In this document: positions 26,387 to 35,121 of the stretch, in pieces
Numbering within the stretch: position 1 is the first letter of the stretch
Layout: each line of letters begins with the position of its first letter
From: Collinsella sp. AF23-4AC
GTDB taxonomy: Bacteria; Actinomycetota; Coriobacteriia; Coriobacteriales; Coriobacteriaceae
Direction: 5' to 3'
Assembly: GCF_003462685.1 (NCBI RefSeq)
Contig: NZ_QRVE01000001.1
Coordinates: 99,411 to 163,410 of the forward strand
Length of the DNA stretch: 64,000 nucleotides
Notes under the pieces: generated by a model
The model's input: the letters and a program-made list of their open reading frames with translations, nothing else
Database searches by the model: none
What the model was told of the DNA's origin: nothing
Position numbers and translations under genes: made by a program

Positions 26387-27532
26387 ATGGACCTTGCCGA
26401 TATTCGCCAGACCATCGATGGCATCGACACCGCGCTCCTCAACAGCTTTGTCGAGCGCATGGACATTGCCACCGAAGTCGCCAAGTCAAAAATCGAGATG
26501 GGCAAGGCCGTCTTCGACCCCGCCCGTGAGCGCTCCAAGCTCAACAACCTCGCCAGCCGTGCGCCCGAGCGCTACGAGGCCCAGACCATCACCCTGTTCC
26601 GTCTCCTCATGAGCATGAGCAAGGCCGAGCAGCAGCGCTACATCAACGAACTCAAGGGCATCACAGTGTCGCAAAAGGCCCACGCCACGGCCGTAGCCTT
26701 CGACACGCCCTTCCCCCAGACTGCCAGCGTCGCCTGCCAGGGCGTTGAGGGTGCCTACAGCCAGATCGCCGCATGCAAGCTCTTCGACGTGCCGGATATT
26801 GCGTTCTTCGAGACCTTCGAGGGCGTCATGCGCGCCGTACGCGACGGGTTCTGCGAGTTTGGCGTGCTGCCAATCGAGAACTCCACCGCCGGCTCGGTCA
26901 ACGCCGTCTACGACCTGCTCGCCCAGTTCGACTTCCACATCGTGCGCTCGCTTCGCCTCAAGATCGACCACAACTTACTCGTCAAACCCGGCACCAAGCT
27001 CCAGGACGTGCGCGAGGTCTACAGCCACGGCCAAGCCATTGCCCAGTGCGCAGGCTTTATCGAGGGCCACGGCCTGCATGCCACCAAGTACCCCAACACG
27101 GCCATGTCGGCCGAGATGGTCGCCAACTCCGAACGCACCGACGTCGCCGCTATCGCCTCGCGCAGCTGTGCGGCGCTCTACGGCTTGGAGGTGTTGGAGC
27201 CCAACATCCAGGACTCGGACAACAACTACACGCGCTTTGTCGTCATCAGCCGCGAGCCGCGCGTCTACCCCGGCGCCAACCGCACCTCGCTCATGATCAC
27301 CACGGCCAACGAGCCGGGCGCGCTCTATCGCGTACTCGAGCGCTTCTACGCGCTCAATATCAACCTCATCAAGCTCGAGAGCCGTCCCATCCCCGGCCGT
27401 GACTTTGAGTTTATGTTCTACTTTGACCTGGACTGCCCCTTTGGCAGCAAGGCTCTCGACGACCTGCTCGATTCCATCGACGACGTGTGCGAGAGCTTCA
27501 CCTACTTTGGCAGCTACACGGAGGTGCTCTAG
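26387..27532 (+). CDS. pheA: Bifunctional chorismate mutase / prephenate dehydratase
   Basis: The protein is 381 aa. The N-terminal AroQ-type helical chorismate mutase (about 1-90) contains IRQTIDGIDTALLNSFVERM. The prephenate dehydratase domain (about 105-285) contains GVEGAYSQIA, LPIENSTAGSVNAVYDLL and the catalytic TR region near NNYTRFVVIS. A C-terminal ACT domain (about 295-375, RTSLMITTANEPGALYRVL, ESRPIPGRDFEFMFY) is the Phe sensor. It feeds the Phe branch and adjoins aroE-aroK. Confidence 0.95.
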   Translation: MDLADIRQTIDGIDTALLNSFVERMDIATEVAKSKIEMGKAVFDPARERSKLNNLASRAPERYEAQTITLFRLLMSMSKAEQQRYINELKGITVSQKAHATAVAFDTPFPQTASVACQGVEGAYSQIAACKLFDVPDIAFFETFEGVMRAVRDGFCEFGVLPIENSTAGSVNAVYDLLAQFDFHIVRSLRLKIDHNLLVKPGTKLQDVREVYSHGQAIAQCAGFIEGHGLHATKYPNTAMSAEMVANSERTDVAAIASRSCAALYGLEVLEPNIQDSDNNYTRFVVISREPRVYPGANRTSLMITTANEPGALYRVLERFYALNINLIKLESRPIPGRDFEFMFYFDLDCPFGSKALDDLLDSIDDVCESFTYFGSYTEVL

Positions 27533-28771
27533 ATGACCGATACCGCCGCAACCCGCCCCTACGGCGTGCTGGGCCGCGTGCTGGGCCACAGCTACACCCC
27601 GACCATCTACAAGGAGCTGGCGGGGCTTGAGTACGCGCGTTTTGAGCGCGAGCCCGAGGACCTCGCGGCCTTTATGAGGGGCGACGAGTGGGAGGGCACC
27701 AACGTGACCATCCCCTACAAGCGCGCCGTCATGGAGTACCTGGACGAGCTCAGCTCACTCGCCAAGCGCATGGGCAACGTCAACACCATCACACGCCTGC
27801 CCGACGGGCGCCTGCGCGGCGACAACACCGACTACTTTGGCTTCCAATGCCTAGTCGAGGAACTTGGCGTAGAGGTCGCCGGCAAGAAGGCCCTCGTGCT
27901 CGGAGCCACTGGTGGCGCCGGCACCACGGCAAGTATGGTGCTGGGAGACCTGGGCGCCATCGTCGTACCCGTGGGTCGCACGAGCGAGGTCAATTACGAC
28001 AACATCGCGCAGCAATCCGATGCCGCGCTGCTCGTCAACTGCACGCCCGCCGGCATGTTCCCCCACTGTCCCGACGCTCCCTGCACGCTCGAAGGCCTCG
28101 ATGCGCTCGAAGGCGCTATCGACATTGTCTACAACCCCGCCCGCACGGGCCTGATGCTCGAGGCTGAGCGCCGCGGCATCCCCTGCATCGGTGGTTTGCT
28201 CATGCTTGTGGCCCAGGCGGCGCAAGCCGTCGAGCGCTATACCGGCCAGGTCACCCCGCGTGAGCGCATCCTGGACGTGACGGAACGCTTGTCACGCCGC
28301 GAACAGAACATCGCCCTGATCGGCATGCCGGGCTCGGGCAAAACCCGCGTGGGTGAGCAGATCGCCGAGCTCACGGACCGCGAGCACATCGATCTGGACC
28401 GCGCGCTTGAAGAGCGCCTGGGCGGGCCCTGCGCCGACTATATCGTCGAGCGCGGCGAGGAGGCCTTCCGCGAGCAGGAAACGGCGGCGCTGGCCGACAT
28501 CTCCAAGCGTAGTGGCCTGGTGCTTTCCACGGGCGGCGGCGTGGTCACGCGCGACGAAAACTATCCGCTGCTGCACCAGAACAGCCAGATCGTGATGCTC
28601 AACCGCAAGCTCGACGAACTCGCCCACAAGGGTCGCCCCATCACCGCCCGCGATGGCATCGACAAGCTGGCCGAGCAGCGCATGCCGCGCTACCGCGCCT
28701 GGGCCGACTACATCATCGACTCACGCGACTGCGCCGCCAACACCGCCCGCGCCGTCCTCGAGACCCTCTAA
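27533..28771 (+). CDS. Shikimate dehydrogenase - shikimate kinase fusion
   Basis: The 412-aa protein joins two consecutive pathway enzymes. AroE occupies about residues 1-255, with NVTIPYK (catalytic Lys63), GDNTD (Asp100) and Rossmann GATGGAGTTASM. AroK occupies about 258-412, with Walker A GMPGSGKT (264-271), DLD, and STGGGVV. The order in one chain could channel shikimate, which is inference. Its ATG follows the pheA stop without a gap. Confidence 0.94.
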   Translation: MTDTAATRPYGVLGRVLGHSYTPTIYKELAGLEYARFEREPEDLAAFMRGDEWEGTNVTIPYKRAVMEYLDELSSLAKRMGNVNTITRLPDGRLRGDNTDYFGFQCLVEELGVEVAGKKALVLGATGGAGTTASMVLGDLGAIVVPVGRTSEVNYDNIAQQSDAALLVNCTPAGMFPHCPDAPCTLEGLDALEGAIDIVYNPARTGLMLEAERRGIPCIGGLLMLVAQAAQAVERYTGQVTPRERILDVTERLSRREQNIALIGMPGSGKTRVGEQIAELTDREHIDLDRALEERLGGPCADYIVERGEEAFREQETAALADISKRSGLVLSTGGGVVTRDENYPLLHQNSQIVMLNRKLDELAHKGRPITARDGIDKLAEQRMPRYRAWADYIIDSRDCAANTARAVLETL

Positions 28772-28808
28772 CCTGCCAAAAAGGGACAGGTTTATTTTGG
28801 CAGGTTTT
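28772..28808 (+). repeat. REP-like inverted repeat / terminator before aroQ
   Basis: Perfect 10-bp arms (28772-28781 and 28795-28804) with a 13-nt loop are followed by TTTT. It could end part of the aro transcripts. The loop sequence GGGACAGGTTTA flanked by these arms looks like hairpins I recall scattered in Coriobacteriia genomes and associated with Y1 transposases. That link is from memory and unverified. Confidence 0.6.
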
Positions 28809-28870
28809 ATCTGGGCAAACGCCGAAAATCGCATGACCAGCCACACCAACCAACCGCAAAGGAAACAACC

Positions 28871-29308
28871 ATGAAGGCACTCGTTATCAACGGCCCCAAC
28901 CTCAACATGCTCGGCATTCGCGAGCCGGGCATCTACGGCAGCGACAACTACGACCGCCTGGTCCAAATCTGCCTGGAGGCAGGAGCCGCGCAGGGTTTTG
29001 ACGAGGTCGAGGTCTTCCAGTCCAACCACGAGGGCAGCATCGTCGACAAGATCCAAGAGGCATACGGCAAGGTCGACGGCATCATCATCAACCCGGCAGC
29101 TTACACGCACACGAGTGTGGCCATCCTCGACGCCCTCAAGGCCGTCGCCATCCCTGCCGTCGAGGTGCACATCAGCGCCGTAGAGACGCGCGAGGACTTC
29201 CGCCAGGTGAGCTATGCACGCCTAGCCTGCTTCGCCACCATCACCGGCGAAGGCCTGCAGGGCTACGCACATGCGCTAGAGCTGTTGAAAGAGCATCTGG
29301 AAAAGTAA
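28871..29308 (+). CDS. aroQ: Type II 3-dehydroquinate dehydratase
   Basis: This 145-aa dodecameric-type enzyme has the start INGPNLNMLGIREPGIYG, catalytic Tyr in IYG, FQSNHEGSIVDKIQEA, INPAAYTHTSVAI and VEVHISAVETREDFR. It supplies 3-dehydroshikimate to the AroE domain. It lies about 100 nt beyond aroE-aroK, after a hairpin that may reduce its expression. Confidence 0.96.
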   Translation: MKALVINGPNLNMLGIREPGIYGSDNYDRLVQICLEAGAAQGFDEVEVFQSNHEGSIVDKIQEAYGKVDGIIINPAAYTHTSVAILDALKAVAIPAVEVHISAVETREDFRQVSYARLACFATITGEGLQGYAHALELLKEHLEK

Positions 29309-29370
29309 AATGCCAACCCCAACAAACAGCAGCGGCTTGCTCGCGCTCGGCTTCAGCAGCATACAAGATG

Positions 29371-29403
29371 AAAAAAGCCCAGACCACCAAGCGGTCCGGG
29401 CTT
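29371..29403 (-). terminator. Intrinsic terminator of tRNA-Arg(TCT)
   Basis: Minus-strand arms 29393-29403 and 29375-29385 pair over 11 bp with one mismatch. They are followed by six T residues (29371-29376), 10 nt from the tRNA 3' end. Confidence 0.85.
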
Positions 29404-29412
29404 AATAAACGA

Positions 29413-29489
29413 TGGTGCTCCATGGCGGATTCGAACCGTCGACCTTGGGATTAGAAGTCCCCTGCTCTATCCAACTGAGCTAATGGAGC
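29413..29489 (-). tRNA. tRNA-Arg(TCT)
   Basis: This 77-nt cloverleaf includes CCA. The acceptor stem is GCTCCAT/ATGGAGC, the D arm GCTC/GAGC, the anticodon loop CTTCTAA (anticodon TCT), and the T loop contains TTCGAAT. It marks the border between the aromatic operon and the glycan locus. Confidence 0.95.
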
Positions 29490-29543
29490 AAATAACCACA
29501 CGCCCAAGCAAGCGCAAGCCTGTCGGGCGCAAGTAATTATAAC

Positions 29544-30314
29544 CTAGTTGAACTGCTCGCGGTACGCCTTGCAGACCTCATCAACCGGGCCGTCCATGCG
29601 AAGGTCACCCTTCTCAATCCAAACGGCACGCTGGCAAATGCGCTCAACCTGCTCCATGGAATGCGAAACGAACAGAACTGTCACGTCGCCGCTCTGGATA
29701 AAGTGCTGGATGCGGTCCTCGCACTTCTGCTGGAAGAACACGTCACCGACGGACAGCGTCTCGTCAACGATCAGAATATCGGGCTCGGTAATCGTCGCGA
29801 TTGCAAAGGCGATGCGTGCCACCATGCCCGAGGAGAAGTTCTTGAGCGGCATATCGACAAAGTTCTGTAGCTCAGCGAACTCGATAATGCCGTCAAAGTT
29901 GGCGTCGATGAACTCCTTGGTATATCCGAGCAGAGCGCCGTTCAGATATATGTTCTCACGGGCGGTCAGCTCGGGGTCAAAGCCGGCACCAAGCTCAATC
30001 AGCGGCGCGATGTTACCGTGCACCTTAACGCTACCCTCGCTAGGCTCAAGCACGCCAGCGATAATCTTGAGCATCGTGGACTTGCCGGAGCCATTGGTGC
30101 CGACCAGGCCCACGACCTCGCCACGATGAATATCAAACGAGATATGCTTGAGCGCCCTAAACTCCTCAAAGAACAGCTCGTGCTTGGCAAGCTTAATGAA
30201 GTACTCCTTGAGGTTGGTCAGCGACTCGGACGCCATGTTAAAGATCATGGTGACGTCGTCGACCTCGACAGCCAGAGGCTGCTCGCTGTAATCAACAACA
30301 GATTCAGTCATCAC
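29544..30314 (-). CDS. wzt: Polysaccharide ABC exporter ATP-binding protein (Wzt/TagH-like)
   Basis: This 256-aa ATPase has Walker A GTNGSGKST (72-80), a signature-type NFSSGMVAR, Walker B ILIVDE and the switch His in VSHSMEQ. The length matches short KpsT/TagH/RfbE-type subunits. It lacks the C-terminal carbohydrate-binding domain seen in Wzt proteins that recognise capped O-antigen. It pairs with the permease encoded just upstream. It probably exports a lipid-linked glycan made by this locus. Confidence 0.92.
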   Translation of the reverse strand: MMTESVVDYSEQPLAVEVDDVTMIFNMASESLTNLKEYFIKLAKHELFFEEFRALKHISFDIHRGEVVGLVGTNGSGKSTMLKIIAGVLEPSEGSVKVHGNIAPLIELGAGFDPELTARENIYLNGALLGYTKEFIDANFDGIIEFAELQNFVDMPLKNFSSGMVARIAFAIATITEPDILIVDETLSVGDVFFQQKCEDRIQHFIQSGDVTVLFVSHSMEQVERICQRAVWIEKGDLRMDGPVDEVCKAYREQFN

Positions 30315-30322
30315 AGCACTCC

Positions 30323-31168
30323 TTAGATGTAGAGGATAAATTTGCGCTCGGACTTATGGAACACGGTGTAGCCAATAACAAGCGCAAGGACCGCCCAAGC
30401 AACGCACATACCAAACGTCATAAGCGAGGGCGTAGTCTGGAACAGGAAGATATCACGCATAAACTGCAGATAGTTGTACATGGGGTTCGCGTAAACCAAA
30501 ATACGAACAAGATGAGGCATCTGAACGATAAAGTCGGTAGTCCAGAAAATGGGCGTGATATAGGTCCAAGCCGTGATGACAACACTCCACAGATGCATAA
30601 CGTCGCGGAAAAAGACCGTGAGGGCCGAGAGCATCATGCCCAGGCCCATGCAGAAGCACATAAGCAGCAGCAGGCAAACCGGCAGCAGAATGAGGTGCCA
30701 AGAAGGCATAACGCGGAACCACAGCATGACGATGGCGACGGCGACAAGGGAGAAGGCAAAGTTCACCAGCGAGAAAAGCACTTTCTGCACCGGAAAAACC
30801 CAACGATGCACCTTAACTTTCTTAAGCAGCGGAGCCGCACCCACGATGGACGTCAGTGCCTGGTTCGTGGACTCGGACATCACGGCAAAGGTAACGTTAC
30901 CGACAATCAAATACAGGGGATACATTTCGGGCGTAATCGAGCCATTTCGGCCCTGGGCGAAAATCGTCGAGAACACGATTGCCATGACAACCATCATCAG
31001 CAGAGGGTTGAGCACCGACCATGCGACGCCCAGAACGCTACGGCGATACTTGATCTTAAAATCCTTGGTAACCAGCTGACGAAGGATAAACGCATCCTTC
31101 TCAAATTCGTTCTTAGCAAACGTCGCAGGCAGACTGCGAGTTTCTTGTTGCTTTGTCTGATCCGACAC
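30323..31168 (-). CDS. wzm: Polysaccharide ABC exporter permease (Wzm/TagG-like)
   Basis: Start chosen at GTG 31168 (VSDQTKQQE...), because AAAGGAG lies 8 nt before it; an upstream ATG at 31201 lacks a site. This gives 281 aa with six membrane segments and ABC-2 type features (TKDFKIKYRRSVLGVAWSVLNPLL, RDVMHLW). It forms the channel with the ATPase encoded 8 nt downstream. Confidence 0.92.
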   Translation of the reverse strand: MSDQTKQQETRSLPATFAKNEFEKDAFILRQLVTKDFKIKYRRSVLGVAWSVLNPLLMMVVMAIVFSTIFAQGRNGSITPEMYPLYLIVGNVTFAVMSESTNQALTSIVGAAPLLKKVKVHRWVFPVQKVLFSLVNFAFSLVAVAIVMLWFRVMPSWHLILLPVCLLLLMCFCMGLGMMLSALTVFFRDVMHLWSVVITAWTYITPIFWTTDFIVQMPHLVRILVYANPMYNYLQFMRDIFLFQTTPSLMTFGMCVAWAVLALVIGYTVFHKSERKFILYI

Positions 31169-31257
31169 GGATGCAACTCCTTTACTCGTAATCGTTGACA
31201 AACGAACAGTATAGACCCGCTCTTAACACCGCAAGGCGGCATTGAGAAACTGGAAAA

Positions 31258-33135
31258 CTATCCCACAACATCAGATTCGGAATGCCTTTCGTCGGGCAGC
31301 AAGCCGCGAGCAACTACCACAAACACAACCGGAAGACCAAATTGTGCCGCGACGATATAACGGGGCCAATACCAAATAGGGCTCGCAATAAAGATCGTTC
31401 CGAACAACAGCAAGAAAGGCAAAAGCGGCAATGCGAAACGCGAACGCCCACGCGATACCAAAAGAACTGTCGAAAACATGAGCAACCAAAAGACAACGGC
31501 GCCAGGAATAGACCAAGCGCTCAGTCCAATCGCCACATCGACATCGTCGCCGAGGGGTGCAAGCAAGTTGCGAAATATAACTCCCGTAGAAGCCTCTGCG
31601 TCGGCCACAAGGTTATACGGAACGCCCATGAGAAAGTTTTCAGGCAGACAGTCAGCACCCTTTACATTTGGGGCCCAAAAACCAAACGTCTGCAGTTCCC
31701 ACGCTTCAAAATATATCGATGGGTTACGCGAAAGCATCGAGACCCAATGGGTCCAAAATTCATCCTTTAAACGCTCCGCATTAAAGTCTTCATTCCATTT
31801 AAGCGGATCGATACAACTGGGAAAATACACCTCTTTGTAACGATCAAGCGGAAGCAGCTCGTTCATATAAGAACGGTCGGACTCGGACATATCGCCATCG
31901 ACCGCGGCAACGCGAGCCATCTGAGCAAGCGGAATACCCACTGACTCAACATCCTCCGATGGAACAACGCCCAGAGCCGAGTACACGGGCCCCGTAATAA
32001 CCAAGCATGTGACAAGCGCAAATCCAAGAGATGCGGCCAAACGAGAGGCAGGTTTCATCGGGGCAATGCAGCCGAGTCGGCCCAAAGCTACAACTATCGC
32101 AAGCACCACGAATAGCGCAGCGCAAATATACAAACCGTTATTCCGTAGAAGCATAACGCCCAACGCTAGGGCACCAAAAACAAGCAAACGCAACGCACTC
32201 GACCGGGAATCCTTTCCCATGACGGCATCGGCAAGCATGGTCACCATCAAGACAAGACAGCAGGAAAACAACGGGTCTTTCCAAAGCGCCACAGAATAAA
32301 GAGCGCAATACCGTGACAAGCCAAAATAGACTACTAGCAGCCAAGACCAGCGAGAGGAGACCCCCGAGCGGGAAGTCACCCAAATTGAAAGATAGCCAAA
32401 CGTGCTGGCAACGCAGGCCATCTGAAGCACCGTTAGCAAAGCAACGCCCACCGAAGGGCTCATCCCCATGAGGCCTGCAATTTTGATACAAGCAGCCATC
32501 ATCATGGTGAATGCAACCGGATGATGGTTGCTCAAAGGGTTCCACCCCATAATCTGAGCAAACGACGAGAAGGTATCCCCAAAAAACAGGCCTGGACAAT
32601 ACCTCAGGAAGAACGGGAGATACAAAAGAAATATCACTAGAGCACGGACCGCAACAGATAGGAGTCGAATGGACGAGTCACCATCATTAGTCCGCAGCGA
32701 GTCATTGCAGAAAACACAGCAGCGGCAACGACAAGACAGCTGAACAAGCACCGACAAGACCCAAAAGACCAGCGCCGACATCACCCAAAAAGCAACAAAA
32801 TCAATCGCGGAATACGGCTCAATATAGTTCTCGTAAATCCCGCCGGCAATCACCGGTTCAGTCACACGAATATGCGCTCCCAGCACAAGAACAAACGAAA
32901 ATACAAGGGAAATCACTAAGCAGCAAGCTCTACCAACAACAGACGGAAATGCAAAATCCCTGCACGCAAACTTATTGAAATTAACCAATGATGCGATTAT
33001 CGCAACACATGCCAAGACAGATGGAAACAGGTCGAAGGAACCACTACAATACGTCACCGTAGCGATGCTTGCTGCAAACAGCAAAACAGCACGTGCCGCA
33101 TTTAATAACCTGAACTCTCGAATCACTGCGCCCAT
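31258..33135 (-). CDS. Large polytopic membrane protein (DUF6020-like, possible GT-C transferase)
   Basis: About 625 aa if started at MGAVIREF; an ATG at 33186 would overlap the divergent gene's start. It has some twelve or more hydrophobic segments and a large outside loop near 420-520. A membrane-edge motif RYCPGLFFGDTFSSFAQIMGW is followed by NHHPVAFTMMMA. The architecture resembles DUF6020 proteins and GT-C polyprenyl-sugar transferases or polymerases. AT-richer than the housekeeping genes. Substrate unknown; its placement points to surface glycan assembly. Confidence 0.65.
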   Translation of the reverse strand: MGAVIREFRLLNAARAVLLFAASIATVTYCSGSFDLFPSVLACVAIIASLVNFNKFACRDFAFPSVVGRACCLVISLVFSFVLVLGAHIRVTEPVIAGGIYENYIEPYSAIDFVAFWVMSALVFWVLSVLVQLSCRCRCCVFCNDSLRTNDGDSSIRLLSVAVRALVIFLLYLPFFLRYCPGLFFGDTFSSFAQIMGWNPLSNHHPVAFTMMMAACIKIAGLMGMSPSVGVALLTVLQMACVASTFGYLSIWVTSRSGVSSRWSWLLVVYFGLSRYCALYSVALWKDPLFSCCLVLMVTMLADAVMGKDSRSSALRLLVFGALALGVMLLRNNGLYICAALFVVLAIVVALGRLGCIAPMKPASRLAASLGFALVTCLVITGPVYSALGVVPSEDVESVGIPLAQMARVAAVDGDMSESDRSYMNELLPLDRYKEVYFPSCIDPLKWNEDFNAERLKDEFWTHWVSMLSRNPSIYFEAWELQTFGFWAPNVKGADCLPENFLMGVPYNLVADAEASTGVIFRNLLAPLGDDVDVAIGLSAWSIPGAVVFWLLMFSTVLLVSRGRSRFALPLLPFLLLFGTIFIASPIWYWPRYIVAAQFGLPVVFVVVARGLLPDERHSESDVVG

Positions 33136-33184
33136 CCTAACCACGAAACAAACGATTCGATTGTACGCGACCAAAGGAACCTTC

Positions 33185-34147
33185 ATGGCCGAGCAAACGA
33201 TTGCCGTTATTATCCCCTGTTACAACGAGGCAGTCACCATCGGAAAAGTCATCGACGACTTTCGCCGCGAACTTCCGCAAGCGACGATCTACGTATACGA
33301 CAACAACTCGTCAGACAACACCTCTCACATTGCTGCAGAGCACGGTGCCACGGTGCGTTTTGAGCCGCGTCAAGGAAAAGGCAACGTCTGCCGTCAGATG
33401 TTTCGCGACATCGACGCCGATTGTTACCTGATGGTCGACGGCGACGACACCTACCCTGCCGAAGCGGCAAAGGCCCTCTGCGAGCCCATCCTAAACGGCA
33501 CGGCCGACATGACCGTAGGCGACCGCCTTTCCAATGGGACCTATGCCGAGGAAAACAAGCGAGCCTTCCATGGTTTTGGCAACAACCTAGTTCGCGCCAT
33601 GATCAAGTGGATCTATGGCTTCAGCTTCGATGACGTTATGACGGGCTATCGCGCAATGAGTCGACCCTTTGTCAAAACGTTCCCCGTGCTTTCCGAGGGA
33701 TTTCAAATCGAAACCGAGCTCTCCATCCATGCCGTCGATCACCGCTGGCGCATCAAGGACGTGCCCATTGAGTACCGCGATCGCCCCGAAGGATCCGAGT
33801 CTAAGCTCAATACCGTCAGTGACGGCATCAAGGTCGTCGCTATGATCGGCACGCTGTTCAAGGACTACCGTCCGCTCAAATTCTTCAGCCTGGTCGCGCT
33901 TCTGTTTGCGATTATCGGCCTCGCCCTGGGCATCCCCATCGTCGTCGAATATTTCCAGACCGGGCTCGTCCCCCGCTTCCCCACCGCAATGCTCGCCGCA
34001 TCTTTCATGTTCCTTTGTGGCCTGAGTCTCGCGACGGGGCTTGTCCTTGATTCCGTTGCAAAGGTTGAGCGTAAGCAGTGGGAGATCAACGCGTACAACA
34101 CATATGGCTGCAGCATTCCCTCCAGCGCAAATAAAAACGAGAGGTAA
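33185..34147 (+). CDS. GT2 glycosyltransferase with membrane tail (DPM1/GtrB-like)
   Basis: Start at ATG 33185 (AAAGGA 6 nt upstream, MAEQTIAVIIPCYNEA). This gives 320 aa. The GT2 domain (about 1-220) has a DGDDT nucleotide-metal motif. Two membrane segments follow (about 235-260 and 270-295). Such enzymes load a sugar onto polyprenyl phosphate. The next gene is a second transferase of the same plan, and the third is a YfhO-type protein. The three look like a modification cassette: lipid-linked sugar donor plus membrane transferase. Confidence 0.88.
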   Translation: MAEQTIAVIIPCYNEAVTIGKVIDDFRRELPQATIYVYDNNSSDNTSHIAAEHGATVRFEPRQGKGNVCRQMFRDIDADCYLMVDGDDTYPAEAAKALCEPILNGTADMTVGDRLSNGTYAEENKRAFHGFGNNLVRAMIKWIYGFSFDDVMTGYRAMSRPFVKTFPVLSEGFQIETELSIHAVDHRWRIKDVPIEYRDRPEGSESKLNTVSDGIKVVAMIGTLFKDYRPLKFFSLVALLFAIIGLALGIPIVVEYFQTGLVPRFPTAMLAASFMFLCGLSLATGLVLDSVAKVERKQWEINAYNTYGCSIPSSANKNER

Positions 34148-34152
34148 GTCGC

Positions 34153-35121
34153 ATGCCACTCATTTCCATTGTTGTACCGTGCTATAACGAGCAGGAATCG
34201 CTTCCGATTTTTCTTAAAGAGCTCGACAACGTCGTTCGCACCATGGCACAGCAAGACCCCAAGATCTCCTTTGAAGCCGTCCTCATCGACGATGGCTCGA
34301 CGGACAAAACGCTCGCCGTCATGAAGGCGGAAGCCGCAGCGGTGCATCCATACGCCATCCAGTGGCACTCTTTCTCGCGCAACTTTGGAAAAGAGGCAGC
34401 ACTGTTTGCCGGACTCCAACATGCAAAGGGTGACTATGTCGCCACCATGGACGCCGACATGCAGGACCCGCCCTCGCTGCTGCCGCAGATGTACGAGATC
34501 TTGCAAACCGAAGACTACGACAACGTCGCTACGCGCAGGACCACCCGCAAAGGCGAGCCTCCAATCAGGTCGTTCTTCGCCCGCATGTTCTACAAGATAA
34601 TCAACCGCATTTCCAACGCGGACATCGTCGACGGTGCACGCGACTTTAGGCTCATGAAGCGCCCCATGGTCAACGCTATCGTCTCCATGGGCGAATATAA
34701 CCGATTCTCCAAGGGCATTTACGGCTGGGTGGGCTTCAAGACCAAATGGCTCCCCTATGTAAACGTCAACCGCGTGGCCGGCGAGACCAAGTGGAGCTTT
34801 TGGTCGCTGCTCCTCTATTCCATCGACGGCATCGTCGCGTTTTCCACAGCGCCGCTCTCCCTCGCCGCCCTCACAGGTATCGTTTTCTGTCTCATCGCCA
34901 TTCTGGGATTCGTCGTCATCCTGGTCAAAACACTCGTTTGGGGTGACCCCGTCGGCGGATGGCCGTCGCTCGCCTGCCTCATAACGCTGTTTGGCGGCAT
35001 GCAGCTTCTGTGCCTTGGAATCATCGGTGAATACTTGGCAAAGGCCTACTTGGAAACCAAGCAACGTCCTATCTATATCATTCGAGAATCCAGCGAGGAA
35101 TCTGATGACACGGATCAATAA
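34153..35121 (+). CDS. GT2 polyprenyl-phosphate glycosyltransferase (GtrB/CsbB-like)
   Basis: The protein is 322 aa. The N-terminal PLISIVVPCYNEQESLP opens the fold, with DDGSTDKT and the metal motif DADMQDPP. An RDFRLM segment and two C-terminal membrane spans (about 230-255 and 270-295) are typical of GtrB/CsbB. The family makes undecaprenyl-phosphate-glucose or -GlcNAc. It overlaps the following YfhO-like gene by 17 nt. Confidence 0.92.
   Translation: MPLISIVVPCYNEQESLPIFLKELDNVVRTMAQQDPKISFEAVLIDDGSTDKTLAVMKAEAAAVHPYAIQWHSFSRNFGKEAALFAGLQHAKGDYVATMDADMQDPPSLLPQMYEILQTEDYDNVATRRTTRKGEPPIRSFFARMFYKIINRISNADIVDGARDFRLMKRPMVNAIVSMGEYNRFSKGIYGWVGFKTKWLPYVNVNRVAGETKWSFWSLLLYSIDGIVAFSTAPLSLAALTGIVFCLIAILGFVVILVKTLVWGDPVGGWPSLACLITLFGGMQLLCLGIIGEYLAKAYLETKQRPIYIIRESSEESDDTDQ

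Noticed and set aside
29413..29489. tRNA-Arg(TCT) as an attachment site for a mobile island
   Set aside because: No integrase gene and no second copy of the tRNA 3' end are seen in the window. The glycan locus looks like a variable chromosomal locus rather than an integrated island.
32975..33184. A 70-residue N-terminal extension of the GT2 protein at 33185
   Set aside because: The extension lies antisense to the divergent membrane protein gene, lacks a ribosome site and has no GT2 character. The start at 33185 fits the family.
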